Shown here piece by piece: positions 15,014 to 24,808 of a DNA stretch of 64,000 bases. Source of the DNA: Adhaeribacter pallidiroseus (GTDB lineage: Bacteria > Bacteroidota > Bacteroidia > Cytophagales > Hymenobacteraceae). Location: contig NZ_QASA01000001.1 of the NCBI RefSeq assembly GCF_003340495.1, positions 806,001-870,000 of the forward strand, read 5' to 3'. The first letter of the stretch is position 1, and the number at the start of each line of letters is the position of its first letter. Below the pieces are notes generated by a model. It was not told the origin of the DNA. It saw only the letters and a program-made list of their open reading frames with translations, and did not search any database. Made by a program: the position numbers and the translations under genes.

Positions 15014-16162
15014 TTAAACTTTAAAAAATATACCGCGCCGGTACAAAAACAGCAACATCCGCCATTCGAGGTAAAATATTACCAACGAGGTTATGATACC
15101 GATTAAGGAAGCAGGCACTTGCGCCATCTGCAGCAATCCGCCGGTAATAGCCCCGATGTACTCGTTAAACCAGCGATGACCGACAATCTCGAAAAACAAG
15201 TAAATAAACAGCGAGTTCATGCCTACTACCAGAAAGAAAAACAAATACTTGCGGTGATTTTTAATATCAATCCACCAGTATAAAAAAGCCAGGGCGAGTA
15301 AACACCAGCCGCCGGAAACCAACACAAACGAACTGGTGGCAATGCGTTTAATAATGGGCGTGATGGTAAAATCCAGCAGGTAACCGGTTACAAAGGCGGC
15401 AGCTCCGGCCACAAAAAGCCATTTTACTTTTTCGAGGCCGGGTTTATTAGAAAGTAACAGCCGGCCGGCCATGGCTCCCCATAAGGTATGGGCCGTGGTA
15501 GGAAGGCAGTTAATAGCTACCCAACCGCCGGAGTTAATCACGTTCATTAATAACAAATCGACGTAGTTGCCAAAATTATGCTGGTCGGTGAAAGGTTGGT
15601 CGAAGCCGGGAATAGCGGTAAAGCGGTATAAAACTTCGGTTAAAAGTAATAATCCGAGGCTAAAAACAAATTGCGATTGCAGGCTCCATCTAAAAACCAG
15701 GAAAGTAACCAAGGTGGTAAAAGACAACTGGGTCAGCACATCCCAAAGCTCAAACGAAAGGCCTTTTGGCCTAACCGCGTAATCCAACACGCCCCAGAAA
15801 AACAACCAGCCCGAGCGCTTTAATACTTTTAAAAAAGACTGGCTCCAGGGCATGTTTTTTTGTTGCTGCCGGATCAGGGAATAGGCCAGGGCGGTACCGG
15901 CAATAAACATAAAGCCGGGTTGGATTAAATCCCAGAAACGCAAGCCGTGCCACGGATGGTGAAAAAACTGCTGCATGAAAGCATGAAAAACACCCGACCC
16001 TTCTTCCTGGTACAATTGTTCGTACAAGCCCGAAGCTTCCAGCATGAGCAAAACCATGATGAGCCCGCGCATAAAATCGAGCGAAAGCAGGCGGGGAGAA
16101 CTGGTTTGCGTTAATGGGGTTTGCTCAATATCCGCTGAGGTATCCGGGGTCATTACTTTCAT
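15014..16162 (-). CDS. DUF5009 / HGSNAT-like membrane acyltransferase
   Basis: Polytopic inner-membrane protein of 382 aa with about ten hydrophobic segments. The N-terminal RLLSLDFMRGLIMVLLMLEA and the block HPWHGLRFWDLIQPGFMFI are typical of the bacterial relatives of heparan-alpha-glucosaminide N-acetyltransferase (DUF5009). Such proteins are thought to move acetyl groups from cytoplasmic acetyl-CoA onto extracytoplasmic sugars. The gene lies among glycan-use genes, which fits a role in sugar acetylation. Start ATG 16162; the first 22 residues are polar and cytoplasmic. Confidence 0.8.
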   Translation of the reverse strand: MKVMTPDTSADIEQTPLTQTSSPRLLSLDFMRGLIMVLLMLEASGLYEQLYQEEGSGVFHAFMQQFFHHPWHGLRFWDLIQPGFMFIAGTALAYSLIRQQQKNMPWSQSFLKVLKRSGWLFFWGVLDYAVRPKGLSFELWDVLTQLSFTTLVTFLVFRWSLQSQFVFSLGLLLLTEVLYRFTAIPGFDQPFTDQHNFGNYVDLLLMNVINSGGWVAINCLPTTAHTLWGAMAGRLLLSNKPGLEKVKWLFVAGAAAFVTGYLLDFTITPIIKRIATSSFVLVSGGWCLLALAFLYWWIDIKNHRKYLFFFLVVGMNSLFIYLFFEIVGHRWFNEYIGAITGGLLQMAQVPASLIGIITSLVIFYLEWRMLLFLYRRGIFFKV

Positions 16163-16252
16163 ATTTTAAATTTTAAGTTATTTTTTTAAAATCAGCCTTA
16201 AACTTTTCCGGCTATTCTGCACCGGCTGCTGGTGTGCATTTCTCAAAATTAT

Positions 16253-19200
16253 TCATCTAGCCATTGGCGGTGATTTTAAATTTTTGGTAGCCAGTACCTC
16301 CATTAATGGCCCGGTGAGGCGGCGGCTTACGCCTTGGTAATCGGTAATTTTCACCTGCACTACATCAGGAGAAAGGGCTAACATTCTTTCGGTTTGGGAG
16401 AGGTAAGCTGCGCCGTAGGTAAATTCGTGCTTGTAGCGTTTCCCGTTTTTCAGCTGCACCTCCGCGAAGGCGTCGTTGGGTTGGGCCGGGTAATACGTGC
16501 CGGAAGCCTGCCCCGCAAATACGGTTAAGCTGCCGTGGTTATTACTCGTTAGATACAAGGGCGGGCCATTTTGCTGTTTTATTTGCACCAGGGCTTTTGC
16601 ATCGCCTTCGGCTATAAATCCACTTTCCCGGGCGGGTATTACTGTAAATTGGCCTTTCCCATTCCCGCATAACAACCACCCTAAGCCGGCATCGTAGCGC
16701 CCGGTAACTACCTCGGGGGCATAGGAATTGCCTACGGCGAGCACATCCAGGAACCCATCCTGGTTAAAATCATTAGTTACCATGCCGTTGAGGGGCGCTA
16801 TCTGCACTGCCGCCGGCAAAGTCCGGATAGTAAACCGGCCATTACCCCGATTTTCCAGGTAGCTGCTTTCCATGCGTTCGGCGCACAAAACCTGGGCATC
16901 GGCTAGTTCCTGGGGTAAAAAAGATTTATCGAAGGTAGCTTCGGCGTAAGACCGGTAAGTCGGGAAGCGGCCCCGCATGGAGTTTATCTGGTCTATCAAA
17001 TCGTCGCGGCCCGGCAAAATGTAGCGCTGGCCCTGGTTATAATAGCTCATTACGGGATCCAGAAGGCCATCCCGGTTGTAATCCTTGGCGTACAGGCACA
17101 AAGGCTCCTGGGCCGTGGCCCGGTAACGGGTATTCAGTCCTACGTTTCCCGCCAAGTAATCGGTATCCCCGTCCTGGTCAAAATCGCCGGGTACTAAGCT
17201 GTTCCACCATCCGGTCGTATGGGCCAAGCCGGTTTGCGGAGTAGCTTCTACTAACTTGCCGCGCTGGTTATGGTAAAAGCGAATGGGCATAAACTCCCCG
17301 GCCACCAGCAAATCTACCCAGCCATCGTTATCGTAATCGGTCCACAAAGCACTGGTTACCATTCCCGCCCGGACTAGTTCCGGACTGATCTGCTGGGTAA
17401 CTTCCCGGAAAGAGCATTGGCCGGCCTTACTTTCGTTGCGTAATAAATAGCTCCGCGGCGTAGTAGGGTAGGCCCCCGGCGTGAGCCGCCCGCCCACGAA
17501 TAAATCTAAATCCCCGTCCCGGTCGTAATCGGCGGCCACTACACTGGCGCCGCTCTCCCGCAACGGGGGCAAAGCCGAAGCCGCACGGGTAAACTGACCT
17601 TGGCCATTGTTCCGGTACAAGTAATCCGGGTATCCGGCCGCGCCGGTTGCCGGCTCCGAGCCGCCACTCGCCACGTACAAGTCCTGGTCCTGGTCGCCGT
17701 CGGCATCGAAGAAAAGAACACCCAGACCATCGGCCAAACTATCCGGTACCGGGGTGGGTTGCCGTTGGAACCGGCCATTGCTTTGCTGAAAAAACAAGGC
17801 GCCCGCCTGATTGCTGGCTCCGCTCACGTACACGTCGGCCAGGCCGTCGCTGTTTACATCGCCCACAGCTATCCCGGGGCCCTGGCGGGAATGGCCGTGC
17901 GGTAACAAAGGTTGTCGCTTAAAATCCACAAAGTTGCTTTCGCGGTGCTGGTAATGTAATCCTAGTTTATCGGGTAAGGGTTGGAATAAAGTTTTGGGGG
18001 CAGCAGGAATAACAGCGGGCGCCGTTGTGGCCGAAGCGTAATGGACTGGCAGCACCTGGTTAGCCGGCACACGCGGGATTAACTGATACTGGCCATCGGG
18101 CCACCAAACCTCTACCTGGTCTACCGTTTTTAAATTTCCCAGGCCGAAGTGAATCACAGGGTCCACGGAAGATTCGTAGCCCCGGGAAAGAAAATGTTCG
18201 TAAAATTGGCGCCGGGCTTTAGTGGTTATTTTTATTTTGGTGCCAATGCCGTTGCGATTCTGGGCAGGCCCGACCAGCTTGATTTTTAAAAAATTCTTCT
18301 TCTGACGCTCATTGCTTTTGTTTTCATAAACCTGTGCTTCGGCATTAATGGTATTTACCACCAATTCCAAATCCCCGTCGTTATCTAAATCAACGTACAC
18401 CGCTCCGTTAGAAAAACCTTCGGCCTTCAAACCCCAGGCTTCGGACTGGTTCTGAAAAGTTAAGTTGCCTTTGTTTTCGTATAAATAATTGCGGAGCGGA
18501 ACCCCCGGCAACGATTGAATAGCGGCTATTTTGTTTTTGATTTTACTTTGCTCGGAGCCGATGGGACCGTTGTATATATTCTGGTAATGCACGTAATCCA
18601 GATCGCCCATGTTTTTTAAAAAACCGTTGGTTACGAATAAATCCCGGTCGCCGTCGTTGTCGTAATCGGCGAGTAAGGCGCTCCAACTCCAATCGGTACT
18701 GCTGATACCCGCTAGATAACCTATTTCGCTGAACTTGCCGTTGCCTTGGTTTAACTGTAAGGTATTGCGGCTGTATTGCGCATTATAGCCTTTATTCAGA
18801 GAAAGTTGAAAACGGTCGTAACCCGAGGCCGGCATGATTAATTTCTGCCGGTGATTATCTTCGGGCCGCATGTCCAGCTCCACGATATCCATCAGCCCAT
18901 CGTTGTTAATATCGGCAATGTCGTTGCCCATGCCCGCGTAGCTGGTGTGTTTCAGGCATTCCGCGGCCCGGTCGGTGAAGGTGCCATCCTGGTTGTTGAT
19001 GTACAGAACATCGTTGCTGATAAAATCATTGGAGATATACACGTCGGGCCAGCCATCGTTATTAATATCGCTTACGGCTAAACCCAGGCTGTAACCTTCG
19101 GCCAGAATACCGGCTTCCCGCGAAACATCCGTGAAAGTATTATCGCCGTTGTTCCGGTACAAAACATCCGTGCTGGGACTTTCGCCTTTTAATTGGCGGG

Positions 19201-19801
19201 TCCGGATCAGGTTTACATTGTCGCGCAGCGAAGCCGGGTTAACGATTAAAAAAGCATCGAGGTCGCCGTCGCGGTCGTAATCAAAAAAAGAAGCGTGCAT
19301 CACCTGGCGTGTATCCGCCAGCCCGTAGGCCTGGGCGCTTTCGGTAAAAGTATTATTACGATTGTTGATGTACAGTAAATTGCCGCGTTCCGGGCCAACT
19401 TCATTCCCGGAAACACACACGTAAATGTCCGGCCAGCCATCCTGGTTAATATCAACTACCGTGGCACCTGTTTGCCAGCGGGTGCTGGTGAGGCCCGCCG
19501 CAGTGGTAATATCTTCAAACTTTAAATTTCCCTTGTTCAAATACAAACGGCCCGACACCATGTTGCCACTAAAAAACAAGTCGGTTAAGCCATCGTTGTT
19601 AAAGTCGCCGGCGGCTACTCCGGCACCGGTGTAAATATTGGTATAGGTAAATACATTGTGCTGCTCGTTTTCCTGAATCGTATTTTTAAAAAAAATGCCT
19701 GTTTTGGCCGGCGAGAGTCGTTCAAAAAGAATGGTTTTGGGTCGGCAACCAAGCAATAGGCAACAAAAGCCCCAAAGAAATATGCTAGTGAGCTTGGGCA
19801 T
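16253..19801 (-). CDS. Large FG-GAP/VCBS and ASPIC-UnbV repeat lipoprotein (1182 aa)
   Basis: Surface or periplasmic lipoprotein: the signal peptide ends at the lipobox L-L-G-C, with acylation at Cys19. The chain is made of FG-GAP/VCBS repeats with calcium-binding DxNxDGxxD loops (for example GDFNNDGLTDLFF, DINQDGWPDIYV, DYDRDGDLDLFV), arranged as two beta-propeller-like halves. Between them, near residues 510-585, is an ASPIC/UnbV domain (NRNGIGTKIKITT; VEVWWPDGQYQ). Such proteins are frequent in Bacteroidota glycan loci and are thought to bind or present polysaccharide. The upstream susD is separated by a terminator, so transcription may be independent. The DUF5009 gene follows at 90 bp. 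Confidence 0.88.
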   Translation of the reverse strand: MPKLTSIFLWGFCCLLLGCRPKTILFERLSPAKTGIFFKNTIQENEQHNVFTYTNIYTGAGVAAGDFNNDGLTDLFFSGNMVSGRLYLNKGNLKFEDITTAAGLTSTRWQTGATVVDINQDGWPDIYVCVSGNEVGPERGNLLYINNRNNTFTESAQAYGLADTRQVMHASFFDYDRDGDLDAFLIVNPASLRDNVNLIRTRQLKGESPSTDVLYRNNGDNTFTDVSREAGILAEGYSLGLAVSDINNDGWPDVYISNDFISNDVLYINNQDGTFTDRAAECLKHTSYAGMGNDIADINNDGLMDIVELDMRPEDNHRQKLIMPASGYDRFQLSLNKGYNAQYSRNTLQLNQGNGKFSEIGYLAGISSTDWSWSALLADYDNDGDRDLFVTNGFLKNMGDLDYVHYQNIYNGPIGSEQSKIKNKIAAIQSLPGVPLRNYLYENKGNLTFQNQSEAWGLKAEGFSNGAVYVDLDNDGDLELVVNTINAEAQVYENKSNERQKKNFLKIKLVGPAQNRNGIGTKIKITTKARRQFYEHFLSRGYESSVDPVIHFGLGNLKTVDQVEVWWPDGQYQLIPRVPANQVLPVHYASATTAPAVIPAAPKTLFQPLPDKLGLHYQHRESNFVDFKRQPLLPHGHSRQGPGIAVGDVNSDGLADVYVSGASNQAGALFFQQSNGRFQRQPTPVPDSLADGLGVLFFDADGDQDQDLYVASGGSEPATGAAGYPDYLYRNNGQGQFTRAASALPPLRESGASVVAADYDRDGDLDLFVGGRLTPGAYPTTPRSYLLRNESKAGQCSFREVTQQISPELVRAGMVTSALWTDYDNDGWVDLLVAGEFMPIRFYHNQRGKLVEATPQTGLAHTTGWWNSLVPGDFDQDGDTDYLAGNVGLNTRYRATAQEPLCLYAKDYNRDGLLDPVMSYYNQGQRYILPGRDDLIDQINSMRGRFPTYRSYAEATFDKSFLPQELADAQVLCAERMESSYLENRGNGRFTIRTLPAAVQIAPLNGMVTNDFNQDGFLDVLAVGNSYAPEVVTGRYDAGLGWLLCGNGKGQFTVIPARESGFIAEGDAKALVQIKQQNGPPLYLTSNNHGSLTVFAGQASGTYYPAQPNDAFAEVQLKNGKRYKHEFTYGAAYLSQTERMLALSPDVVQVKITDYQGVSRRLTGPLMEVLATKNLKSPPMAR

Positions 19802-19980
19802 GCAGTAAAGACAAACGCTGTTTTTGGTGAAAATTAAAGACTTGTTGGTATTTGTGTGAAAAAATTCATTCAGAGTATTGGCTATAGCTAAAAATTATTT
19901 TTTATGTAGGGTAAAAAACAGTACCCGGAAAAACTTTTTTTAAAATTATGCTTTGTAGTTGATAGTCTATCTGGTTAAAA

Positions 19981-20021
19981 AGCAGAGAGGAACTGGTACG
20001 TGTACCAATTGGCCTCTCTGT
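19981..20021 (-). terminator. Terminator of the susC-susD transcript
   Basis: CAGAGAGG at 19983-19990 pairs with CCTCTCTG at 20013-20020, with an inner TGGTAC/GTACCA stem. Reading on the reverse strand the stem is followed by CTTTTT. It sits 124 bp after the susD stop. Confidence 0.75.
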
Positions 20022-20050
20022 ATTGGTTGGTGGTTTTTTTAATTTTTGCT

Positions 20051-20100
20051 CCGGAACACGTATGCTGGTTTAAATCCGGAACACGTATGCTGGTTTAAAT
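20051..20100. repeat. 25-bp perfect tandem duplication
   Basis: Two identical head-to-tail copies (20051-20075 and 20076-20100) begin CCGGAACACGTATG and end GGTTTAAAT. It lies in the 3' untranslated region of susD and looks like a recent slippage or recombination event. Confidence 0.9.
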
Positions 20101-20144
20101 AATTTTTAAATTTAGAGGGTCCACGGGTGGTAAACTTTTCACTT

Positions 20145-21677
20145 TCAGTATCCCGGATTTTGTTTTAAAATACCGCCGGTGCGATCGATTTCGGTTTGGG
20201 GTAAAGGATACACGTTGTATTTATCCTGCCATTTACTGCCGAACACCTGGGCGCCAATGCCCCAGCGTACAATATCAAACCAGCGGTGCGGCTCAAAAGC
20301 CAGTTCTACTCTTTTTTCTTTCCGGAGCGCTTCGGTAAGATCAACGCCAGCAACTAAATCGGGTAAGCCGGCCCGGCGGCGGATATCGTTAATTTGTTGG
20401 GCCGCATCGGCGGTTCGGCCCTGGGCAATTAAGGCTTCGGCGTAAAGCAGTTTTAACTCGGCGAAACGGTAGAGCCGCTCGTTGTTAAAATTGGCCTGCT
20501 GGTTTGGGGAATTATCGGCTTGCACCATGTTGCGGGCGCCCCCGTATTTTTTCATGGTATAACCCGTGGAGGACCATTCCGGATTGTAAGGTACCGGCGT
20601 ATAATCGGTGGTGTAATAGGTATCGCCGGCTTGATATACGTACACTTTTAAGCGGGCATCGTTGGGTTCGTAAGCGGCCACCAAATCCGGGCTGGGTGCC
20701 CACCAACCCGATTTTCCCCCGGGTGCTCCGTTCCCAGCATCCCAGTACAGGCTACGGGTAGTTCCCTGCGAAGCTTTAAAGGCCTCGGAGTGCGTATCGT
20801 CGAAAACCCAAACGTTATCATCGGAAAAAGGGCCGCCGTACTGCACTTCAAAAATGGATTCCGGATTGTTTTCGTTGTTAAAAGCAAACACATCGTCCAG
20901 GTCTTTCTGCGAATTGCCCGTGCTGATTAAACTAAACGGGCCGTTGGTAATAACATCCTCAAAAGCCGCAATGGCCGCGGGCCAATCTTTTTTCCAGACG
21001 TTTACTTTGCCCACGTAAGCCTGGGCGGCGTATTTGGTTACCCGGCCTTTATTAGCATCGTCCCAAGTTAAGGGCAACTTGTTATAAGCGTCGGTAAAAT
21101 CCGCCAGTATTTGCGTGTATAATTGCTCCGGAGTAGCGTTGGGCAAGGCTAAATCATTTAAATCGCGTTTTACCTGGGTAGCCAAAGGGGGCGTTCCCCA
21201 CAATTTTAAAGCTTCGAAATGAAAAAAAGCCCGGAGAAACTTGGCTTCGCCTTCGAACCGGCTTTTTTGTTCGGCGGTTAACTGATTCTCGTTGTTCAGG
21301 TTTTCCAACACCAGATTAGCCCGCAGAATACCTTCGTAAATCTGGGTATATATGGCCGCATAAGGTTTGTCGCTGGCCCGAATAATTAAATTATCGGCAT
21401 CGCGCGAAATACCGTCCGCGTTATTAGGGTCAGCGATTACATCATCCGAAGATACCACCGAGATTTTCCAGAATTCGCCCGCCTCGCCGAGGGTTTCGGT
21501 ACTGGTGCCCCAGAAATCCTGAATGGAAGAATACGAGGCAAAAATGGCTCCGTCGAAGTCCGCGGCCGTTTTGTAAAAGTCGCCGGAGGTAAGCTTATCC
21601 AGGGGCACTAAATCCAGGTTATTACAGGAATTAAGCGTTAGAAAAGCGGCTAATAGAGAAAAAGATATTTTTTTCAT
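20145..21677 (-). CDS. SusD/RagB-family glycan-binding lipoprotein
   Basis: Outer-membrane lipoprotein of 510 aa: signal peptide with lipobox L-N-S-C, Cys18. The N-terminal LDLVPLDKLTSGDFYKTAAD and the TPR-like helices (FLRAFFHFEALKLWGTPPL) are the SusD N-domain. The C-terminal RRRAGLPDL, ALRKEKRVELAFEPHRWFDIVRWG and YPLPQTEIDRT are hallmark SusD blocks. It caps the SusC transporter and binds the glycan at the cell surface. It follows susC by 41 bp and shares its operon. The ligand is unknown; nearby GH109 and galactokinase-like genes hint at a GalNAc- or galactose-containing glycan. Confidence 0.96.
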   Translation of the reverse strand: MKKISFSLLAAFLTLNSCNNLDLVPLDKLTSGDFYKTAADFDGAIFASYSSIQDFWGTSTETLGEAGEFWKISVVSSDDVIADPNNADGISRDADNLIIRASDKPYAAIYTQIYEGILRANLVLENLNNENQLTAEQKSRFEGEAKFLRAFFHFEALKLWGTPPLATQVKRDLNDLALPNATPEQLYTQILADFTDAYNKLPLTWDDANKGRVTKYAAQAYVGKVNVWKKDWPAAIAAFEDVITNGPFSLISTGNSQKDLDDVFAFNNENNPESIFEVQYGGPFSDDNVWVFDDTHSEAFKASQGTTRSLYWDAGNGAPGGKSGWWAPSPDLVAAYEPNDARLKVYVYQAGDTYYTTDYTPVPYNPEWSSTGYTMKKYGGARNMVQADNSPNQQANFNNERLYRFAELKLLYAEALIAQGRTADAAQQINDIRRRAGLPDLVAGVDLTEALRKEKRVELAFEPHRWFDIVRWGIGAQVFGSKWQDKYNVYPLPQTEIDRTGGILKQNPGY

Positions 21678-21718
21678 GAGTGATAGCTTTAGATAAAAAC
21701 CGGAGTAAACCGCTTTGC

Positions 21719-24700
21719 TTAGAAAGTAACCTGCACGCCCAACTGGTAAATGCGGGGTTGCGGCGAGTTGCCGGGGTCCTGACCGTTGGCCAAAACAATG
21801 TCTCCTTTCTGGAAACTAAAGCCCCGGGTTACTTCCGGGTCGAAGCCCAGGTATTTGGTAAAGGTGTACAGGTTCTGAGCCGCGACGTAAATACGGGCTT
21901 TCGAAACAAATTCTTTGGTCCAACCTTGCAGTTTAGTGGTGGGTAAAGCGTAGCCGATTTGTAAATTTTTAATCCGCATAAAGCTGGCGTTCTCGATCCA
22001 GCGGTCGGAGTAGCGGCCATTACCGTTCGGGTCGTTGGCCACGGCGCGGGGCATGGTGTTGCTCGAACCCGCTTCGGTCCAGCGGTCCAGTACGCGGGTG
22101 GTGGAATTGTTGGCACCGGTCATGCTTTCCATGCCCACCCGCGCTTCGTTATACACTTCTATGCCGCCAACGCCTTGGAGTAATAAAGTTAAGTCGAATC
22201 CTTTGTAACTGGCCGAGCCGTTGATGCCGTAAAAATAGCGGGGATTCGGATTTCCAATTTTGGTACGGTCCAGGGCATCCACTCGGCCATCTTTATTTAC
22301 ATCCACAAACCGGATATCACCGGGAGCGCGGTCCGAGGAAAAAGCATCGGGCAAGGCGGCATCTACTTCGGCCTGGGTTTGGTAAATACCATCGGTTTTG
22401 TAACCGTATAAATAACCCAGCGGCTCGCCTACGGTAGTACGGTGGGTAGAGGCCCCGCTTACCCCGGTAATAATTTCGGTAATGTTACCTAAATCCAGCA
22501 CTTCGTTGTGCACGGTAGTAATGTTGCCGCCCAAGCTGTAACTCACCTCGCCAATGCGGTTACGGTAGTTTACCGCCAGTTCTATGCCCCGGTTTAAAAT
22601 TTCGCCTACGTTGGCATCGGCCGCCAGAAAATAACCGGAGGTAAACGGAATAGGCAGGCCAATGAGCACATCTTTGGTGATTTTGCGGTAGTAATCGGCG
22701 GTGATTTCGATGCGGCTGCGCAGTAAGCTAATGTCGGTACCAATATCTAACTGGTTACTGGTTTCCCAGCGCAGGTTTTCGTTGGTAAAGTTTACGGGAG
22801 CCAGGCCACGCATGGGCACTTGCCCCGTACCAATCGGGTAAAAAATAGTGGTTTTCAGGGTTGATAAAAAGGCAAAGTTAGCTCCGGTAAACTGGTTACC
22901 CGACTGGCCCCAGCTGCCCCGAATTTTTAAATCGTCGAACACGTTGCCTTTCGGAAAGAAACTTTCTTCGCTGATGCGCCAGCCCGCCGAAAAAGACGGG
23001 AAAGTTTGGGAGCGGTTGCCTTTGGCAAACCGGGAAGTATTATCGTTGCGCACGTTAGCCGTAAATAAGTATTTACCTTTATAAGAATAGTTTACCCGGC
23101 CCAAAAACCCGCGTAAAGCCCATTGGTCGGCTTCGTTGGCCGCGGCCACGGTAGAACCTGTAGAGGCAAACTGAATTTTAGAATTAAACAAGCTATTACC
23201 CTGTAAACGTACTTTATCGAACCGGAAGTTGGTTTCTTCTTCGCCTACCAGCACAGTTAAACTATGGTCGCCGAAAACTTTATTATAGGTAAGGGTATGG
23301 CTTAAATTGGTGGTTAACTCAATGGGGCGTTCCTGCACCAGCAGCGAGCTGCGAGGTGTAATGCCATCAAAAGCAATGGCTTCCTGAAAAAAGTCGCCGC
23401 TGCCCACGTTATAATCCACGCCGCCGGTTATCCGGTATTTTAAACCCGCTATAATTTCCCATTCGCCGTAAATGCTGGCTAATACCTTGCGGGTAATAAT
23501 GCGGGTAGAGTTGGCGCGGGTATCGGCCCGTAAGAGGATATTCGAGGCGTCGCCGCCTTCGCCCAAGGTCGTGGTGTTTTCGGGGTTATAGCCTAAAGGG
23601 CCGTTGGGGTCGTAAATTTTAAAATACGGCGCATTATCGGCCGCGCCGATGCCGGCAAAAGAACCGCTTTCGGATTGCGTTAAGCGGTTAACCGAACTCA
23701 GTAACAGCGACTCGCCGAATTTTAATTTTTTACCCACACTCACGTCGGAGTTGGCTTTAATGGAATACCGGGTAAAACCCTGGGCCGGCTCAATACCATC
23801 CTGGTCGTAGTAACCCGCTCCCACAAAGTAATTGGCGGTGGGCGAGCCTCCCGAAACCGCGATGTTATGGTTAATAATGGTGGAAGTCCGGAATACCGCG
23901 TCCTGCCAATCCACAAAAGGCTGGCCCCGGAACTGGCTGAAATCGCGCCCTAGTTCTTGCTGCAAATCGATGTACTGTTCTACGTTGAGTACGTCCAGTC
24001 TTTTTTGGGTGGAGCCTTTGCCTACGTAGCCGTCGTAAGTAAAGCTGGCTTTGCCGTCTTTGCCCCGTTTAGTGGTTACAATGATAACCCCGTTCGCCGC
24101 CCGCGCTCCGTAAATAGCCGCTGCCGAAGCATCTTTTAACACGTCAATGGATTCAATATCGCTCGGGTTTATTCCGGCCAGTGGATTTGATTCGGTGTTG
24201 GAACCGGTATTTACCGTCATGTTTTCGGTTTGCACGATGGGTACGCCGTCGATTACCCACAAAGGCTGGTTTACGCCCGGCGAACCAATGCCGCGGATGC
24301 GGACGTTAATGGGCGCACCCGGATCGCCGCTGCGGTTGGCAATGCTTACCCCCGAAGCCCGGCCCGCCAAAATCTGGTCCGGACTGGAAACCGGCTTAGA
24401 CGTAATGCCAATATCATCGCCCCGGATACCACCTACGGCCCCGGTTAAATCCCCTTTTTTCTGCGTACCAAAGCCCACTACTACCACTTCTTCCAAGGCT
24501 TTAATATCGGGTTTTAGCGCAATGGTTAAATTGGTTTGATTTGTTACCGGAATTTCCTGCGACGCATAACCCACGTAAGAAATTACTAAACGGGCGTTAT
24601 TACCGGTAATGGGTAAAGTAAAGTTGCCGTTTACGTCGGTGGAGGTACCCGTGGAGGTACCTTTCAGCAAAACCGAAACGCCGGGCAAACCATCGCCTTT

Positions 24701-24808
24701 GTCCGAGTCGGTTACTTTACCGGAAACAGACCGCTCCTGGGCAAATAAAAGCGGAGAAGTTAGGGTAAAAAGAAAGCATAATACAATTTTCAGGGTAGAA
24801 CTTCTCAT
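21719..24808 (-). CDS. SusC/RagA-family TonB-dependent outer-membrane transporter
   Basis: Transporter of 1029 aa. The signal peptide ends at LLFAQ. A CarboxypepD_reg-like domain (SGKVTDSDKGDGLPGVSVLL, then FTLPITG, VISYVGYASQEI) occupies residues about 30-105. The SusC signature region ALEEVVVVGFGTQKKGDLTG comes next, then the plug (PDQILAGRASGVSI; PLWVIDGVPI; DIESIDVLKDASAAAIYGAR; GVIIVTTKRGK). The remainder is a 22-strand TonB-dependent barrel ending in LGVQVTF. It imports oligosaccharides together with SusD. No anti-sigma or STN domain is present. The upstream spacer carries a LacI-type palindrome, which suggests regulation by a LacI protein rather than an ECF sigma factor. Confidence 0.97.
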   Translation of the reverse strand: MRSSTLKIVLCFLFTLTSPLLFAQERSVSGKVTDSDKGDGLPGVSVLLKGTSTGTSTDVNGNFTLPITGNNARLVISYVGYASQEIPVTNQTNLTIALKPDIKALEEVVVVGFGTQKKGDLTGAVGGIRGDDIGITSKPVSSPDQILAGRASGVSIANRSGDPGAPINVRIRGIGSPGVNQPLWVIDGVPIVQTENMTVNTGSNTESNPLAGINPSDIESIDVLKDASAAAIYGARAANGVIIVTTKRGKDGKASFTYDGYVGKGSTQKRLDVLNVEQYIDLQQELGRDFSQFRGQPFVDWQDAVFRTSTIINHNIAVSGGSPTANYFVGAGYYDQDGIEPAQGFTRYSIKANSDVSVGKKLKFGESLLLSSVNRLTQSESGSFAGIGAADNAPYFKIYDPNGPLGYNPENTTTLGEGGDASNILLRADTRANSTRIITRKVLASIYGEWEIIAGLKYRITGGVDYNVGSGDFFQEAIAFDGITPRSSLLVQERPIELTTNLSHTLTYNKVFGDHSLTVLVGEEETNFRFDKVRLQGNSLFNSKIQFASTGSTVAAANEADQWALRGFLGRVNYSYKGKYLFTANVRNDNTSRFAKGNRSQTFPSFSAGWRISEESFFPKGNVFDDLKIRGSWGQSGNQFTGANFAFLSTLKTTIFYPIGTGQVPMRGLAPVNFTNENLRWETSNQLDIGTDISLLRSRIEITADYYRKITKDVLIGLPIPFTSGYFLAADANVGEILNRGIELAVNYRNRIGEVSYSLGGNITTVHNEVLDLGNITEIITGVSGASTHRTTVGEPLGYLYGYKTDGIYQTQAEVDAALPDAFSSDRAPGDIRFVDVNKDGRVDALDRTKIGNPNPRYFYGINGSASYKGFDLTLLLQGVGGIEVYNEARVGMESMTGANNSTTRVLDRWTEAGSSNTMPRAVANDPNGNGRYSDRWIENASFMRIKNLQIGYALPTTKLQGWTKEFVSKARIYVAAQNLYTFTKYLGFDPEVTRGFSFQKGDIVLANGQDPGNSPQPRIYQLGVQVTF

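Larger units (their letters stand above)
19802..20144. other. Spacer with terminator and tandem repeat
   Basis: The 343-bp spacer between susD and the FG-GAP gene holds the terminator at 19981-20021 and a 25-bp tandem duplication at 20051-20100. The promoter of the FG-GAP gene must lie in 19802-19980; no clear -7 box was found. Confidence 0.55.
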
